A stretch of DNA of 64,000 bases from assembly GCA_016865505.2 (NCBI GenBank), contig AP025252.1:5168137-5232136 (forward strand), read 5' to 3'. The translations under genes and the position numbers were made by a program. Below are positions 44,086 through 54,086 of this stretch, in pieces. Position 1 is the stretch's first letter. Each line of letters begins with the position of its first letter. Source of the stretch: Bryobacterales bacterium F-183. Its GTDB lineage: Bacteria > Acidobacteriota > Terriglobia > Bryobacterales > Bryobacteraceae. Below the pieces are notes generated by a model. That model saw only the letters and a list, made by a program, of their open reading frames with translations, did not search any database and had not been told where the DNA came from.

Positions 44086-45269
44086 TGAACTTCGACTATT
44101 CGCCCAAGGTGCAGGACCTGCGAGCCCAACTGCTCGCCTTCATGACCGAACACGTCTACCCCAACGAACGCGTGTTCGACGCACAAGTCGCGCAAGGCGA
44201 GCGCTGGAAGGTGCTGCCCATCGTCGAGGATCTCAAAGCCAACGCCCAGGCAAAGGGCCTTTGGAACCTCTTCCTCAATCTCACCAACCTCGAATACGCG
44301 CCACTCTGCGAAATCATGGGCCGCATCCACTGGGCGCCCGAGGTCTTCAACTGTTCCGCGCCCGACACCGGAAACATGGAAGTGCTCGAACGCTACGGTA
44401 CGCCGGAGCAAAAAGACCAGTGGTTGAAGCCGCTATTGGCCGGCGAAATCCGCTCCTGCTTCGCCATGACGGAACCTGCCGTCGCGTCGTCCGACGCAAC
44501 CAACATCGAAGCCAGCATCCTGCGCGACGGGGACTCCTACATCGTCAACGGCCGCAAATGGTGGAGCACCGGCGCCGGCGACCCTCGCTGCAAAATCGCC
44601 ATTTTCATGGGCAAAACGGACCCCACGGCCGCTAAGCACAAGCAGCAGTCCATGATCCTCGTACCCTTCGATGCTCCCGGCGTCAAGATCGAACGTATGC
44701 TCACCGTGTACGGCTACGACCACGCGCCCCACGGCCACGCCGAAGTCTCCTACACCAATGTCCGCGTACCCGCCAGCAACATGATCCTCGGCGAAGGACG
44801 CGGCTTTGAAATCGCCCAAGGCCGCCTCGGCCCCGGCCGCATCCACCACTGCATGCGCCTGATCGGTGTCGCCGAACGTGCGCTCGAAGCCATGTGCCAC
44901 CGCGTCGAACAGCGCGTCGCATTCGGCAAAAAGCTATCGGAAATGGGCCCCATCCGCCAGGACATCGCCAAGAGCCGCATGGAAATCGAGCAGGCCCGCC
45001 TTCTCGTTCTCAAAACCGCCCACATGATGGACACCGTCGGCAACAAAGCCGCGCGAGGCGAAATCGCCATGATCAAAGTTGTAGTACCCAACATGGCGCT
45101 CACCGTCCTCGACCGTGCCGTACAAGCCCATGGGGGCGCTGGCGTCTGTGGCGACTTCGACCTCGCCGCTGCCTGGGCCAACTCGCGTACCCTCCGCCTC
45201 GCCGACGGTCCGGATGAAGTACACCTCGAATCCCTCGCCAAACTGGAGCTAAAGCGCCTGCTAAGCTGA
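44085..45269 (+). CDS. Acyl-CoA dehydrogenase (ACAD11-like)
   Basis: A flavin (FAD) dehydrogenase of 394 residues that introduces a trans-2 double bond into acyl-CoA. Motifs include [20 protein letters not shown] near 125, [14 protein letters not shown] near 155 and the C-terminal [13 protein letters not shown] near 350. The overall sequence resembles the ACAD10/11 branch more than the FadE protein at 52329. It is coupled to the crotonase upstream, and the pair performs consecutive beta-oxidation steps. The electron acceptor (ETF) is not in the window. Confidence 0.88.
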   Translation: MNFDYSPKVQDLRAQLLAFMTEHVYPNERVFDAQVAQGERWKVLPIVEDLKANAQAKGLWNLFLNLTNLEYAPLCEIMGRIHWAPEVFNCSAPDTGNMEVLERYGTPEQKDQWLKPLLAGEIRSCFAMTEPAVASSDATNIEASILRDGDSYIVNGRKWWSTGAGDPRCKIAIFMGKTDPTAAKHKQQSMILVPFDAPGVKIERMLTVYGYDHAPHGHAEVSYTNVRVPASNMILGEGRGFEIAQGRLGPGRIHHCMRLIGVAERALEAMCHRVEQRVAFGKKLSEMGPIRQDIAKSRMEIEQARLLVLKTAHMMDTVGNKAARGEIAMIKVVVPNMALTVLDRAVQAHGGAGVCGDFDLAAAWANSRTLRLADGPDEVHLESLAKLELKRLLS

Positions 45270-45279
45270 TCTGACACAC

Positions 45280-46686
45280 ATGCAGCCGCAGCAGAACCCA
45301 TCGCTGGTGCGAGGCCTCGGCCTTGCCGCCGCCATCTCGGTGAACATCGCCAACATGATTGGCACCGGGGTGTTCCTGAAGTCCCGGGTGATGACCTGCA
45401 ACGTCAGCGACGCCCACACCGTACTCTTCGTGTGGATCTTCGCCGGTCTCCTCTCGATGGCCGGCGCGCTCGCCTACTCCGAAATCGCCGCCATGATGCC
45501 CGAAGCCGGTGGCGACTACGTCTTCCTCCGCCGCGCCTACGGCCGCCCGGTCAGCTTCATCTACGGCTGGACCTTCTTCGCCATCGCCAAAGCCGGCTCG
45601 CAAGCAGCCCTCGCTGTCGGCTTTGCGATCTTCCTGAACGACGCCGTCGGTGGCACGCTCCAGCAAGTCTTCTGGCGAGGCAACCTGCTCGGCCAGACCT
45701 TTGAAATCGGCACTCTCACGTTATTCGCGCTCGGAGCCATCTGGTTGGTCGCCCTCATCAACTGCGCCGCCGTCAGCGTCGGTGGCCACACCGCAAGCCT
45801 TCTCACCGTACTCAAAATCGCCACCGTACTCGCAGTCGCCGGAGGCTGCATCCTCTTCGCCCGCGGCGATTGGGCCCACCTCGCGATGTCCAATGTCGGT
45901 GGTGCCTGTGAAGGCGTCGCCGCCAGCGCCCGAGGCGGTATGGCCGGACTCGGCGCCGCGATGCTCGGTGCGCTTTGGGCCTACGACGGTTGGAACAACG
46001 TCACGCCCCTCGCCGGTGAAGTCAAGAATCCGCAGCGCAACATCCCGCGCGCATTCCTGGGCGGCATGGTCATCGTCGGCACCTTGTACGTTCTTGCCAA
46101 CACCGCTTACTACTACGTGCTCACGCCCACTGAGATCGCCAACGTCCCCGCTACCTCCTCCGTCGCAGCCGAAGTCATCAAGCGCTTCCTCGGTCCCACC
46201 GCAACCCTGGTGATGTCGATCGCGCTGCTCATCTCCTCCTTCGGCGCGCTACACGCATCCGTACTCGCCAACTCGCGCATCCCGTATGCTATGGCCAAAG
46301 AAGGACTCTTCTTCAAACCCCTCGCTGAAGTTTCGGAACGTTCCCGAGTGCCCATCAAAGCAATCGTCGCCCAGGCTGCGTGGGCCTCCGTGGTAGCGGC
46401 CTCCGGCACCTACGACGCATTAACGGACTCCGTAATTTTCGCCTCCTGGCTGTTTTACGGCCTCACCACAGCGTCACTGTTTGTCTTCCGCAGAACACTT
46501 CCCGATCAGGAACGTCCCTATCGCGCATGGGGCTATCCCGTAGTCCCCGTACTCTTCCTTCTAGTCACCGGTTGGCTGATCGTAAACACTTTCCTTGCAA
46601 CACCTACGCAGGCCCTGACGGGTGTTGCACTCATGGCCCTCGGCGTCCCGTTCTACTGGTATTGGACCCGCGCCGCCCGTTCCTAA
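45280..46686 (+). CDS. APC family amino acid permease
   Basis: An inner-membrane amino acid or amine transporter of the APC superfamily, 468 residues with about 12 helices. The unwound first helix carries NIANMIGTGVFLKSRVM near residue 25, and helix 6 carries GALWAYDGWNNVTPLAGEVK near 225. It follows the acyl-CoA dehydrogenase by 10 bp on the same strand. Amino acid supply alongside acyl-CoA enzymes suggests branched-chain or aromatic acid catabolism, but the substrate is not readable. Confidence 0.88.
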   Translation: MQPQQNPSLVRGLGLAAAISVNIANMIGTGVFLKSRVMTCNVSDAHTVLFVWIFAGLLSMAGALAYSEIAAMMPEAGGDYVFLRRAYGRPVSFIYGWTFFAIAKAGSQAALAVGFAIFLNDAVGGTLQQVFWRGNLLGQTFEIGTLTLFALGAIWLVALINCAAVSVGGHTASLLTVLKIATVLAVAGGCILFARGDWAHLAMSNVGGACEGVAASARGGMAGLGAAMLGALWAYDGWNNVTPLAGEVKNPQRNIPRAFLGGMVIVGTLYVLANTAYYYVLTPTEIANVPATSSVAAEVIKRFLGPTATLVMSIALLISSFGALHASVLANSRIPYAMAKEGLFFKPLAEVSERSRVPIKAIVAQAAWASVVAASGTYDALTDSVIFASWLFYGLTTASLFVFRRTLPDQERPYRAWGYPVVPVLFLLVTGWLIVNTFLATPTQALTGVALMALGVPFYWYWTRAARS

Positions 46687-46730
46687 GCTACCCCCATCTG
46701 CGGGTACTTGCGATTTCTCAGATGTAGGGA

Positions 46731-46758
46731 TTGCTTTGTCTTACAAACAGCGTAAAAT
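46731..46758 (+). promoter_or_regulatory. Promoter upstream of the ribbon-helix-helix gene
   Basis: TTGCTT (46731-46736) and TAAAAT (46753-46758) are separated by 16 bp in an AT-rich island that stands out from its GC-rich surroundings. Transcription would start near 46765 and give a leader of about 70 bases before the ATG at 46836. Confidence 0.6.
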
Positions 46759-46790
46759 AAATTAACTCCAGCAATATTCGGGGAAATCAG

Positions 46791-46819
46791 AAAAATGCGA
46801 ATCCTTTTCGCAGAATTTT
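46791..46819 (+). promoter_or_regulatory. Leader hairpin just before the ribosome binding site
   Basis: TGCGAA (46796-46801) pairs with TTCGCA (46807-46812) around a five-base loop, and flanking A and T runs (46791-46795 and 46816-46819) can extend the stem past a small bulge. It ends only four bases before the strong GGAGG at 46823-46827. It may be an operator for the encoded ribbon-helix-helix protein or an RNA structure controlling translation. Confidence 0.45.
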
Positions 46820-46835
46820 ATCGGAGGAAGAAGCC

Positions 46836-47129
46836 ATGGCTGCGGCAAACCCCAAAAGCAAGATGATCAGCTTCCGTATCTCAGACCGTGAGTACGAGAT
46901 TCTCAAAGCGCTTCATCCCCATCAGGGAGCGCGCAACCTTAGTGACTTTGCGCGCACCGCAATGCTGCGCCATCTGAAGACCGAGACCATGCCGCCGGAG
47001 CCTACCCTCGCGGACCTCACCTCGCGTCTGGACTCTTTGCAGCAGGATGTCCACCGCCTGCTCGAACTCCTCGGCCCCTCGCAGCAGGCCAAGGCAGCAG
47101 CGGCAGCAGCAGCCACCAACGCGTCCTGA
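46836..47129 (+). CDS. Ribbon-helix-helix-like DNA-binding protein with Ala-rich tail
   Basis: A 97-residue protein. Residues 8-50 (KMISFRISDREYEILKAL, then NLSDFARTAMLRHL) match a ribbon-helix-helix fold of the CopG/MobC type. A predicted coiled coil (TLADLTSRLDSLQQDVHRLLELL) and an Ala-rich tail (AKAAAAAAA) follow. GGAGG at 46823-46827 gives a strong ribosome site. No toxin is adjacent; the next gene, a secreted amidohydrolase, starts 22 bp later on the same strand. It may be the regulator of the catabolic run to 57195, although that is inference. Confidence 0.75.
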   Translation: MAAANPKSKMISFRISDREYEILKALHPHQGARNLSDFARTAMLRHLKTETMPPEPTLADLTSRLDSLQQDVHRLLELLGPSQQAKAAAAAAATNAS

Positions 47130-47151
47130 TTCTCACCGCTACAATACGGGG

Positions 47152-48840
47152 ATGCGTTTCGCACCCGCGCTCCTTTTGCCCGCACTTCTGCTTGGTCAGA
47201 CCGCGGACCTGATCCTCGAAAACGGCAAGTTCGCCACCGTCGAAAAATCAGGCCCCGCTACGGTTCAGGCCGTCGCAGTGCGGGACGGCAAAATCCTCGC
47301 CCTCGGCACCACCGCGGCCATGGCGAAACACAAGGGACCCAAAACCGAAGTCATCGACCTCAAGGGCGCCTTCGGCATGCCCGGCTTCATTGAAGGTCAC
47401 GGCCACTTCACCGGACTCGGCGCCTTCAAGCGCTCCCTCAACATCCGCAACGCCAAAACCTGGAACGAGATCGTAGGCATGGTCGGCGCGGCCGCCAAAG
47501 AAGCGCGACCCGGCCAGTGGATCGTCGGCCGCGGCTTCCATCAATCGAAGTGGGACACCCCGCCGTCGCCCAGCGTCCAGGGCTTCCCGGTGCACGACGA
47601 ACTGTCCAAGGTCTCGCCCAACAACCCGGTGATCCTCACCCACGCCTCCGGCCACGCGACGATGGTCAACGCCAAAGCGCTCGAAATGGCGGGCATAAAT
47701 AAGACCACAAAAGATCCCGAAGGCGGCGAAATTCTCCGCGATTCCAACGGAAATGCGACAGGATTATTGAACGAGCGCGCCCAGGGCCTCACCCGCCGCG
47801 CCTATAACGAATACCTCGCAAAACGAACGCCTGCCGAAGTGGAAGCGGACGACAAGCTCGAAGTACAACTTGCCGCCAATGAGTGCCTGCAAAAAGGAAT
47901 TACCTCATTTCAGGACGCCGGCTCCAACTTTCGCACCGTCTCTTTCATCAAAAAGATGGCTGAATCGGGCGAACTTCCCCTTCGCCTTTGGATGATGCTC
48001 AACGTCCCTGTCGAGGATCTCGAAGTGGACGGCAGCAAGTACCGCTGGCTCGGCGCAGGCAACGGCTACCTCACCGTACGCGCCATCAAGCGCGCAGCCG
48101 ACGGTGCTCTCGGACCTCGCGGCGCCTGGCTTCTCGAACCTTACGCCGACCTGCCGGACCGCTCCGGTATGAACACCGAATCCATCGCCAACATGGAAAA
48201 GACCGCTGAATGGGCCATCAACAACGGCTTCCAACTTTGCATCCACGCCATCGGCGACCGCGGCAACCGTGAAGTGCTCGACATCTTTGAACGCAGCTTC
48301 AAGAAGCATCCGGAAAAGAAGAACCTCCGCTGGCGCGTCGAACATGCGCAGCACTTGAGCGCGCAGGACATCCCCCGCTTCGGCAAACTTGGCGTTATCG
48401 CCGCCATGCAGGGCGTACACTGCACCTCGGACGCTCCGTACGTGCTCGCCCGCCTCGGTGCCAAGCGCGCGGAAGAAGGCGCCTACGTATGGCGCAAGCT
48501 GCTCGACTCCGGCGCCGTCATCGCCAACGGTACGGACGCCCCGGTAGAAGATGTTGACCCGCTCCCGTCCTTCTACGCCTCGGTCTCGCGCAAGCTCGCC
48601 GATGGCACCAAGTTCTACCCCGCCCAGAACATGACCCGCATGGAAGCCCTGCGCTCCTACACTCTCGATGCCGCCTTCGCCGCCTTTGAAGAGCAGGAAA
48701 AGGGCTCACTCAAAGTGGGTAAGTTCGCCGACATCACGGTCCTCTCCAAAGACATTCTCACCGTGCCCGAAGACGACATTCTCAAAACGGAAGTGCTGTA
48801 CACGATTGTCGGCGGCAAGGTGCGCTACAAACGCAAGTAA
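47152..48840 (+). CDS. Exported YtcJ-like amidohydrolase (amidohydrolase_3)
   Basis: A metal-dependent hydrolase of 562 residues with a signal peptide (MRFAPALLLPALLLGQ), so it acts outside the cytoplasm. Metal-site motifs: EGHGHFTGLG near 80, HASGHATMVN near 163, HAIGDRGNREVL near 365, RVEHAQHLS near 400 and NGTDAPVEDVDP near 460. The substrate class is amides or N-acyl compounds. I use the ATG at 47152 because a longer frame lies over the preceding gene. It follows that gene by 22 bp and precedes fadN by 32 bp. Confidence 0.85.
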   Translation: MRFAPALLLPALLLGQTADLILENGKFATVEKSGPATVQAVAVRDGKILALGTTAAMAKHKGPKTEVIDLKGAFGMPGFIEGHGHFTGLGAFKRSLNIRNAKTWNEIVGMVGAAAKEARPGQWIVGRGFHQSKWDTPPSPSVQGFPVHDELSKVSPNNPVILTHASGHATMVNAKALEMAGINKTTKDPEGGEILRDSNGNATGLLNERAQGLTRRAYNEYLAKRTPAEVEADDKLEVQLAANECLQKGITSFQDAGSNFRTVSFIKKMAESGELPLRLWMMLNVPVEDLEVDGSKYRWLGAGNGYLTVRAIKRAADGALGPRGAWLLEPYADLPDRSGMNTESIANMEKTAEWAINNGFQLCIHAIGDRGNREVLDIFERSFKKHPEKKNLRWRVEHAQHLSAQDIPRFGKLGVIAAMQGVHCTSDAPYVLARLGAKRAEEGAYVWRKLLDSGAVIANGTDAPVEDVDPLPSFYASVSRKLADGTKFYPAQNMTRMEALRSYTLDAAFAAFEEQEKGSLKVGKFADITVLSKDILTVPEDDILKTEVLYTIVGGKVRYKRK

Positions 48841-48872
48841 CGGCTGGTAAACTTGCAGCTTAGCCGAAAGCC

Positions 48873-51143
48873 ATGAAGACGATACGCCAAGTTGCGGTAC
48901 TCGGTGCGGGGACGATGGGCTCGCGCATCGCCGCGCATTTCGCCAATGCCGGAATCCCCGCGCTCCTGCTCGACGTCACTCTCGCAGCCGCGCAAAAGGG
49001 CATCGAAAATGCCCTCAAGCTGCGCCCCGCGGGATTTTTCACCAACGACGGCGCCAAGCTCGTCACGCCCGGCAGCTTCGACAACGACCTGTCCAAAATC
49101 GCCACTGCGGATTGGATCCTCGAAGCCGTCACCGAAAACCTCGACATCAAGCGCACCCTCTGGGACAAGGTGTTGAAGCTCGCCAAACCCGGCGCGATCC
49201 TCTCCACCAACACCAGCGGCATCCCGCTCGCCAAGATCTCCGAAGGCTGGCCGCTCGATGCCCGCCAGCGCTTTCTCGGCACGCACTTCTTCAACCCGCC
49301 GCGCTACCTGCACCTGCTCGAAATCATCCCCGGCGTCGACACCTCGCGCGACGTCTTCGATTTCGTCGCAGCGTTCGGAGACCGCAAACTCGGCAAAGGC
49401 ATCGTCCCCTGCAAGGACACGCCCAACTTCATCGCCAACCGCATCGGCTCCTTCTGGGGCGGCACGGTCGCCAAGATCACGCATGAAGGCGGCTACACCG
49501 TTGAAGAAGTCGACTACATCACCGGACCTCTCATCGGTCTCCCCGGCACCGCCAGCTTCCGCCTGCTCGACCTCGTAGGCCTCGATATCTGGGGTTTTGT
49601 GGGCGAAAACCTCTACCACGCCGTCCCCGACGACCCCTGGCGTGACCGTTTCCTCGCCGACCCCGCGCACAAAGAACTAATGTCGCGAGGCTGGCTCGGC
49701 GACAAGTCCGGCCAAGGCTATTACAAGAAGGTCGGCCCCGCCAAAGAGATCCACGCCATCAACCTCAAGACCTTTGAATACGCGCCCATTCAGAAGGTCC
49801 GCTTCCCCAGCGGCGAGGAAGCCAAGCAGATTGAGGACATCCCGGCGCGCCTGCGCAAACTCGTGGCGGGCACCGATCGCGTGGGCGCTTTCCTCTGGTC
49901 CCTCTACAGCGACCTCTTCATCTATTGCGCCGAACGCATCCCCGAAATCTCGGACCGTTGCGTGGAAATCGATCGCGCCATGAAGTGGGGCTACGCCCAC
50001 AAGTACGGCCCCTTCGAACTCTGGGACGCGCTCGGATTTGAAGACGTCTGCAAGCGCCTCGAAGCAGAAGGCCGCACCCTGCCCGCCAACATCCTGGCGA
50101 TGCGGCAGTCCGGTGCCACCTCCTTCTATCGCAACAAGCAGTACTTCGACCTGCTCACCAACGCCTACAAAGACCTCGAAGAACGGCCCGGCATCGTCGA
50201 CCTCGCCGACTTCGCCATTCACACCAAGAACCCTGGAGCCTCGCTCAAAGATCTTGGTGACGGCGTCGGCTGTGTCGAGTTCCATTCGAAGCTCAACTCC
50301 CTAGGCGAGGACAACTTCGCCATGATGCAGGCCGGTCTCGATGCGCTCGAAGCCGGCAAACTCGAAGCCCTGGTCATCGCGAATCAAGGCCAGGACTTCT
50401 GCGTCGGCGCCAACCTCGCCATGGTGCTGCTCGCCGCGCAGGATGAGGAGTGGGACGAACTCGCGCTTTCCATCCACCGCTTCCAGCAGCTCAACATGCG
50501 CCTCAAGTACGCCTCACGTCCCGTCGTCGGCGCACCCTTCGGACGTACGCTGGGCGGCGGCTGCGAGATCCAAATGCACTGCCCCGGCGTACAGGCAGCC
50601 GCAGAAACGTATCTAGGTCTTGTGGAAGTCGGCGTCGGCGTCATCCCTGGCGGTGGTGGCACCAAAGAACTCCTCGCCCGCCTCAAGGACCCTCGCCGTT
50701 GCTTTGAAACCATCGGCATGGCCAAAGTATCCGCCAGCGCACCGGACGCGCAATCGTTAGGACTGCTCGCCCGCGACGCCGGCATCAGCATGAACACCGA
50801 ACGTCTCGTGGCCGATGCTAAGGATTTAGCACTCTCCATGATCTCCGGCTACACGCCCGCGCAGCCCAAACCCATCAAAGTCGGCGGAGCCCCCGTCAAG
50901 GCGATGATGAAGGTAGGCCTCTGGAGCATGCAGCAAGGCGGCTACATCAGCGATTACGACGTCGTGGTCGGTAAAAAGCTCGCCCACATCTTAAGCGGCG
51001 GCGACCTTTCGGGCGAAACCGAAGTCTCCGAACAATACCTGCTCGACCTTGAACGCGAAGCCTTCCTGAGCCTTTGCGGCAATCAGAAGACCCAGGAACG
51101 CATGGCCCACATGCTTAAAACCGGAAAGCCGTTAAGGAACTAA
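48873..51143 (+). CDS. fadN: 3-hydroxyacyl-CoA dehydrogenase / enoyl-CoA hydratase (FadN type)
   Basis: A bifunctional beta-oxidation protein of 756 residues. Unlike E. coli FadB, the dehydrogenase comes first: [17 protein letters not shown] (residues 8-24) is the NAD loop, and [18 protein letters not shown] near 138 is the dehydrogenase core. The crotonase domain follows from about 470, with [17 protein letters not shown] and a late [18 protein letters not shown]. This order and the following thiolase and dehydrogenase genes match the fadN-fadA-fadE operon of Bacillus subtilis. It is five bases from fadA. Confidence 0.92.
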   Translation: MKTIRQVAVLGAGTMGSRIAAHFANAGIPALLLDVTLAAAQKGIENALKLRPAGFFTNDGAKLVTPGSFDNDLSKIATADWILEAVTENLDIKRTLWDKVLKLAKPGAILSTNTSGIPLAKISEGWPLDARQRFLGTHFFNPPRYLHLLEIIPGVDTSRDVFDFVAAFGDRKLGKGIVPCKDTPNFIANRIGSFWGGTVAKITHEGGYTVEEVDYITGPLIGLPGTASFRLLDLVGLDIWGFVGENLYHAVPDDPWRDRFLADPAHKELMSRGWLGDKSGQGYYKKVGPAKEIHAINLKTFEYAPIQKVRFPSGEEAKQIEDIPARLRKLVAGTDRVGAFLWSLYSDLFIYCAERIPEISDRCVEIDRAMKWGYAHKYGPFELWDALGFEDVCKRLEAEGRTLPANILAMRQSGATSFYRNKQYFDLLTNAYKDLEERPGIVDLADFAIHTKNPGASLKDLGDGVGCVEFHSKLNSLGEDNFAMMQAGLDALEAGKLEALVIANQGQDFCVGANLAMVLLAAQDEEWDELALSIHRFQQLNMRLKYASRPVVGAPFGRTLGGGCEIQMHCPGVQAAAETYLGLVEVGVGVIPGGGGTKELLARLKDPRRCFETIGMAKVSASAPDAQSLGLLARDAGISMNTERLVADAKDLALSMISGYTPAQPKPIKVGGAPVKAMMKVGLWSMQQGGYISDYDVVVGKKLAHILSGGDLSGETEVSEQYLLDLEREAFLSLCGNQKTQERMAHMLKTGKPLRN

Positions 51144-51148
51144 CCACC

Positions 51149-52318
51149 ATGCAGGAAGCTGTAGTAGTCGATTGTTTACGCACAGCGGTGGGCAAGTCCG
51201 GCCGCGGAACCTTGAAGTACACGCGCCCCGATGATATGGCCGCCGCCGTCATCGCCGCATTGATGAAGAAATACCCGCAGGTCGAACCCGGCTCTGTCGA
51301 CGACGTCATCATCGGCTGCGCCAATCCGGAAGCCGAATCCGGCATGAACGTCGCGCGCATCGCCTCGCTCCGCGCTGGCCTGCCCGACACTGTACCTGCG
51401 GTCACCATCAACCGCTTCTGTTCCTCGGGGCTCCAATCCATCGCCATGGCCGCGGAAAAGATCCGCTCCGGGTTCGCCGACGTCGTACTCGCGGGCGGCA
51501 CCGAAAGCATGAGCCTTCTGCCCATGTCCGGCCACAAGTTCGCGCCCAACCCCTGGATGGCGGAAAACTACCCGCAGATCTACATGGGCATGGGCCTCAC
51601 GGCCGAAGAGATTTACCGCCGCTGGAACATCAGCCGCGAAGACCAGGACGCCTTCGCCTACCAGTCGCACCAGAAGGCGCTCGCCGCGCAGGCTGCAGGC
51701 AAGTTCGACGATGAGATCGTCCCGCTCGACGTGGAAACCACCACCACCAGCGGCACCACTCGCTCCACCTTCACCAAGGACGAAGGCCCCCGCGCCGACA
51801 CCTCGATGGAAGCGCTCGCAAAGCTGAAGCCCGTCTTCCACGTCAAAGGCACCGTCACTGCCGGCAACTCGTCCCAAACCTCCGACGGCGCCGCCTGCGC
51901 TCTCGTCATGTCCGCCGCCCGCGCCGAAGCCCTGGGACTCAAGCCCATGGCCCGCTTCGTCAGCTTCGCCGTCGGTGGCGTACCTCCGGAGATCATGGGC
52001 ATCGGACCCAAAGTCGCCGTACCCAAAGCGCTCAAGTATGCGGGCCTCAAGATTGAGGACATCGGCGTCACCGAACTCAACGAAGCCTTCGCGGTGCAGG
52101 CCCTCGCCGTCGTCAAGGAAACCGGCATCAACCCGGAAACCCTCAACGTCAACGGCGGTGCCATCGCCCTAGGCCATCCCCTGGGATGCACCGGAGCCAA
52201 GCTCACCGCAACCATCCTGCGAGAAATGCAACGCCGAAAAGCCCGCTATGGCATGGTCACCATGTGCATCGGCGGAGGCCAGGGCGCAGCGGGAATCTTT
52301 GAATCACTGCAGAACTAA
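51149..52318 (+). CDS. fadA: Acetyl-CoA C-acyltransferase (3-ketoacyl-CoA thiolase)
   Basis: Catalyses thiolytic cleavage of 3-ketoacyl-CoA to acetyl-CoA and a shortened acyl-CoA. The 389 residues match the family. The nucleophile Cys is in [12 protein letters not shown] near 88, the NEAF motif is near 310, the GHPLGCTGA histidine near 345 and the acid/base Cys in CIGGGQGAA near 376. It follows fadN by five bases and precedes the acyl-CoA dehydrogenase by 10 bp. Confidence 0.94.
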   Translation: MQEAVVVDCLRTAVGKSGRGTLKYTRPDDMAAAVIAALMKKYPQVEPGSVDDVIIGCANPEAESGMNVARIASLRAGLPDTVPAVTINRFCSSGLQSIAMAAEKIRSGFADVVLAGGTESMSLLPMSGHKFAPNPWMAENYPQIYMGMGLTAEEIYRRWNISREDQDAFAYQSHQKALAAQAAGKFDDEIVPLDVETTTTSGTTRSTFTKDEGPRADTSMEALAKLKPVFHVKGTVTAGNSSQTSDGAACALVMSAARAEALGLKPMARFVSFAVGGVPPEIMGIGPKVAVPKALKYAGLKIEDIGVTELNEAFAVQALAVVKETGINPETLNVNGGAIALGHPLGCTGAKLTATILREMQRRKARYGMVTMCIGGGQGAAGIFESLQN

Positions 52319-52328
52319 GGAATCGCAA

Positions 52329-54086
52329 ATGACCACGTCGACGATTGCGCAGTCAAAGGGCGGAGCGTTTCTCCTCGAGTCGCTCACGCCAGACCAGATC
52401 TTCACGCCGGAAGACTTCACGGCCGAACACCGCAGCATCGCCAAAACCACCGACGAGTTCTTTCGCAAAGAGATCGCTCCCAATGCGGAAGCCATTCGCC
52501 ATGGCGAACACCCCGTCTGCGTCCAGATCTTCAAAAAGTCCGCGGAATTGGGCCTCGCCGCAGTCGTCGTACCCGAAGAGTACGGCGGCATGGAAATGGA
52601 CCTCACCTCCGCGATGGTCGTCGCGGAAGGCATCGCCGCAGAAGGCTCCTACTCCGCCTGGCACGGCGCACACACCGGCATCGGTACCCTTCCGCTCCTC
52701 ATGTTCGGCACTCCGGAACAGAAGAAGAAGTACCTGCCCAAGCTCGCCTCCGCCGAACTCCTCGCCGCCTATTGCTTGAGCGAGCCCCAAGCCGGTTCCG
52801 ACGCGATGGCCGCCCGTACCCGCGCGGACCTGTCCGAGGACGGCACGCACTATGTCCTGAACGGACAGAAGATGTGGATCACCAACGGCGGCTACGCGGA
52901 CTTCTTCACCGTCTTCGCAAAAGTCGGCGGCGAAAAGTTCACGGCCTTCCTCGTGGAACGTGCCTACCCCGGCGTCAATCCCGGCGCGGAAGAAAAGAAG
53001 ATGGGCATCAAGGGCTCATCCACCACAGCCATCTACCTCGACAACGTCAAAGTCCCCGTAGAAAACGTCCTGGGCGAAATCGGCCGCGGCCACATCATCG
53101 CCTTCAACATCCTCAACCTCGGCCGTCTCAAGCTGGGACCCTTCGCCGTCGGCGGCTGCAAGGCTGTACTCGCAACGTCCATCCATTACGCCCAAGAGCG
53201 CAAGGCCTTCGGCAAGCCCATCGCCGACTTCGGCATGATGCAGCACAAGCTTGCAGAAATGGCCATCCGTCTCTATGCCGCCGAATCCATGGCGTACCGC
53301 GTCGTCGGAATGATCGACGCTATGCTCGCGGGCCACACCTGGAAAGAGTCCGACTACGCCAAGCGCATGCTCAAGAGCGTGGAAGAGTTCGCCGCCGAAT
53401 GCTCGTTCATCAAGGTCGCAGCGTCTGAAGCGCTCGACTACATCGTGGACGAAGGCGTGCAGATCCACGGCGGCTACGGCTTCCATCAGGACTACGCCGT
53501 CGAACACGCCTATCGCGATTCCCGCATCAACCGTATCTTCGAAGGCACCAACGAAATCAACCGGATGCTCGCCACCGGCTGGCTCCTCAAAAAGGCCCAA
53601 AAAGGCGAACTTGCTCTGGTCGAAGCGGTAAAGAAGCTCACCGCGGAAGTCATGGCCGGACCTTCGTTTGAAACCGACAACAGCTCGCCGGAAGCAAAGC
53701 TCGTCCGCAATGCGAAGAAAGTAGCACTGCTCACGCTCGGCGTTGCCTACCAGAAGTACCTCGCCGCGCTCGACCAGCAGCAGGAAGTCCTTGCCGGCCT
53801 CAGCGACATCATGATGGCCGCCTTCGCCATGGAATCCACCTACCTGCGTACGGAAAAGAACCGCTCTACGCAGAAGTCCGAAATGACGGCGGTGTTCCTG
53901 CGCGAGTCCATGGAACAAATCGAAGGTTTCGCCCGCGGCATCATGGCCAACTGCTCCGAAGGCGACGCGCTCCGCATGAACCTGACGATTCTCAAGCGCC
54001 TCACCAAGCATGAACCGGTGGATTCCATCGGCCTCCGCCGCAGCGTCGCCGCAAGGCTGATCGCCGCGGGAAAATACGTTCTATGA
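52329..54086 (+). CDS. fadE: Acyl-CoA dehydrogenase (FadE type)
   Basis: Flavin acyl-CoA dehydrogenase of 585 residues, longer than the 380-400 of most family members because of a C-terminal extension, as in B. subtilis FadE. Motifs: AYCLSEPQAGSDAMAART near 145, KMWITNGGYADFFTVFAKVG near 178, and the VQIHGGYGFHQDYAVEHAYR block near 405 with the DSRINRIFEGTNEINR region. I use the ATG at 52329, since a longer frame runs over fadA. The stop overlaps the first deacylase start by an ATGA, linking the two. Confidence 0.92.
   Translation: MTTSTIAQSKGGAFLLESLTPDQIFTPEDFTAEHRSIAKTTDEFFRKEIAPNAEAIRHGEHPVCVQIFKKSAELGLAAVVVPEEYGGMEMDLTSAMVVAEGIAAEGSYSAWHGAHTGIGTLPLLMFGTPEQKKKYLPKLASAELLAAYCLSEPQAGSDAMAARTRADLSEDGTHYVLNGQKMWITNGGYADFFTVFAKVGGEKFTAFLVERAYPGVNPGAEEKKMGIKGSSTTAIYLDNVKVPVENVLGEIGRGHIIAFNILNLGRLKLGPFAVGGCKAVLATSIHYAQERKAFGKPIADFGMMQHKLAEMAIRLYAAESMAYRVVGMIDAMLAGHTWKESDYAKRMLKSVEEFAAECSFIKVAASEALDYIVDEGVQIHGGYGFHQDYAVEHAYRDSRINRIFEGTNEINRMLATGWLLKKAQKGELALVEAVKKLTAEVMAGPSFETDNSSPEAKLVRNAKKVALLTLGVAYQKYLAALDQQQEVLAGLSDIMMAAFAMESTYLRTEKNRSTQKSEMTAVFLRESMEQIEGFARGIMANCSEGDALRMNLTILKRLTKHEPVDSIGLRRSVAARLIAAGKYVL

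Noticed and set aside
46696-46726. CATCTG...CAGATG pair after the APC permease gene, considered as a terminator
   Set aside because: The stem is only six pairs with a long loop and no T-run.
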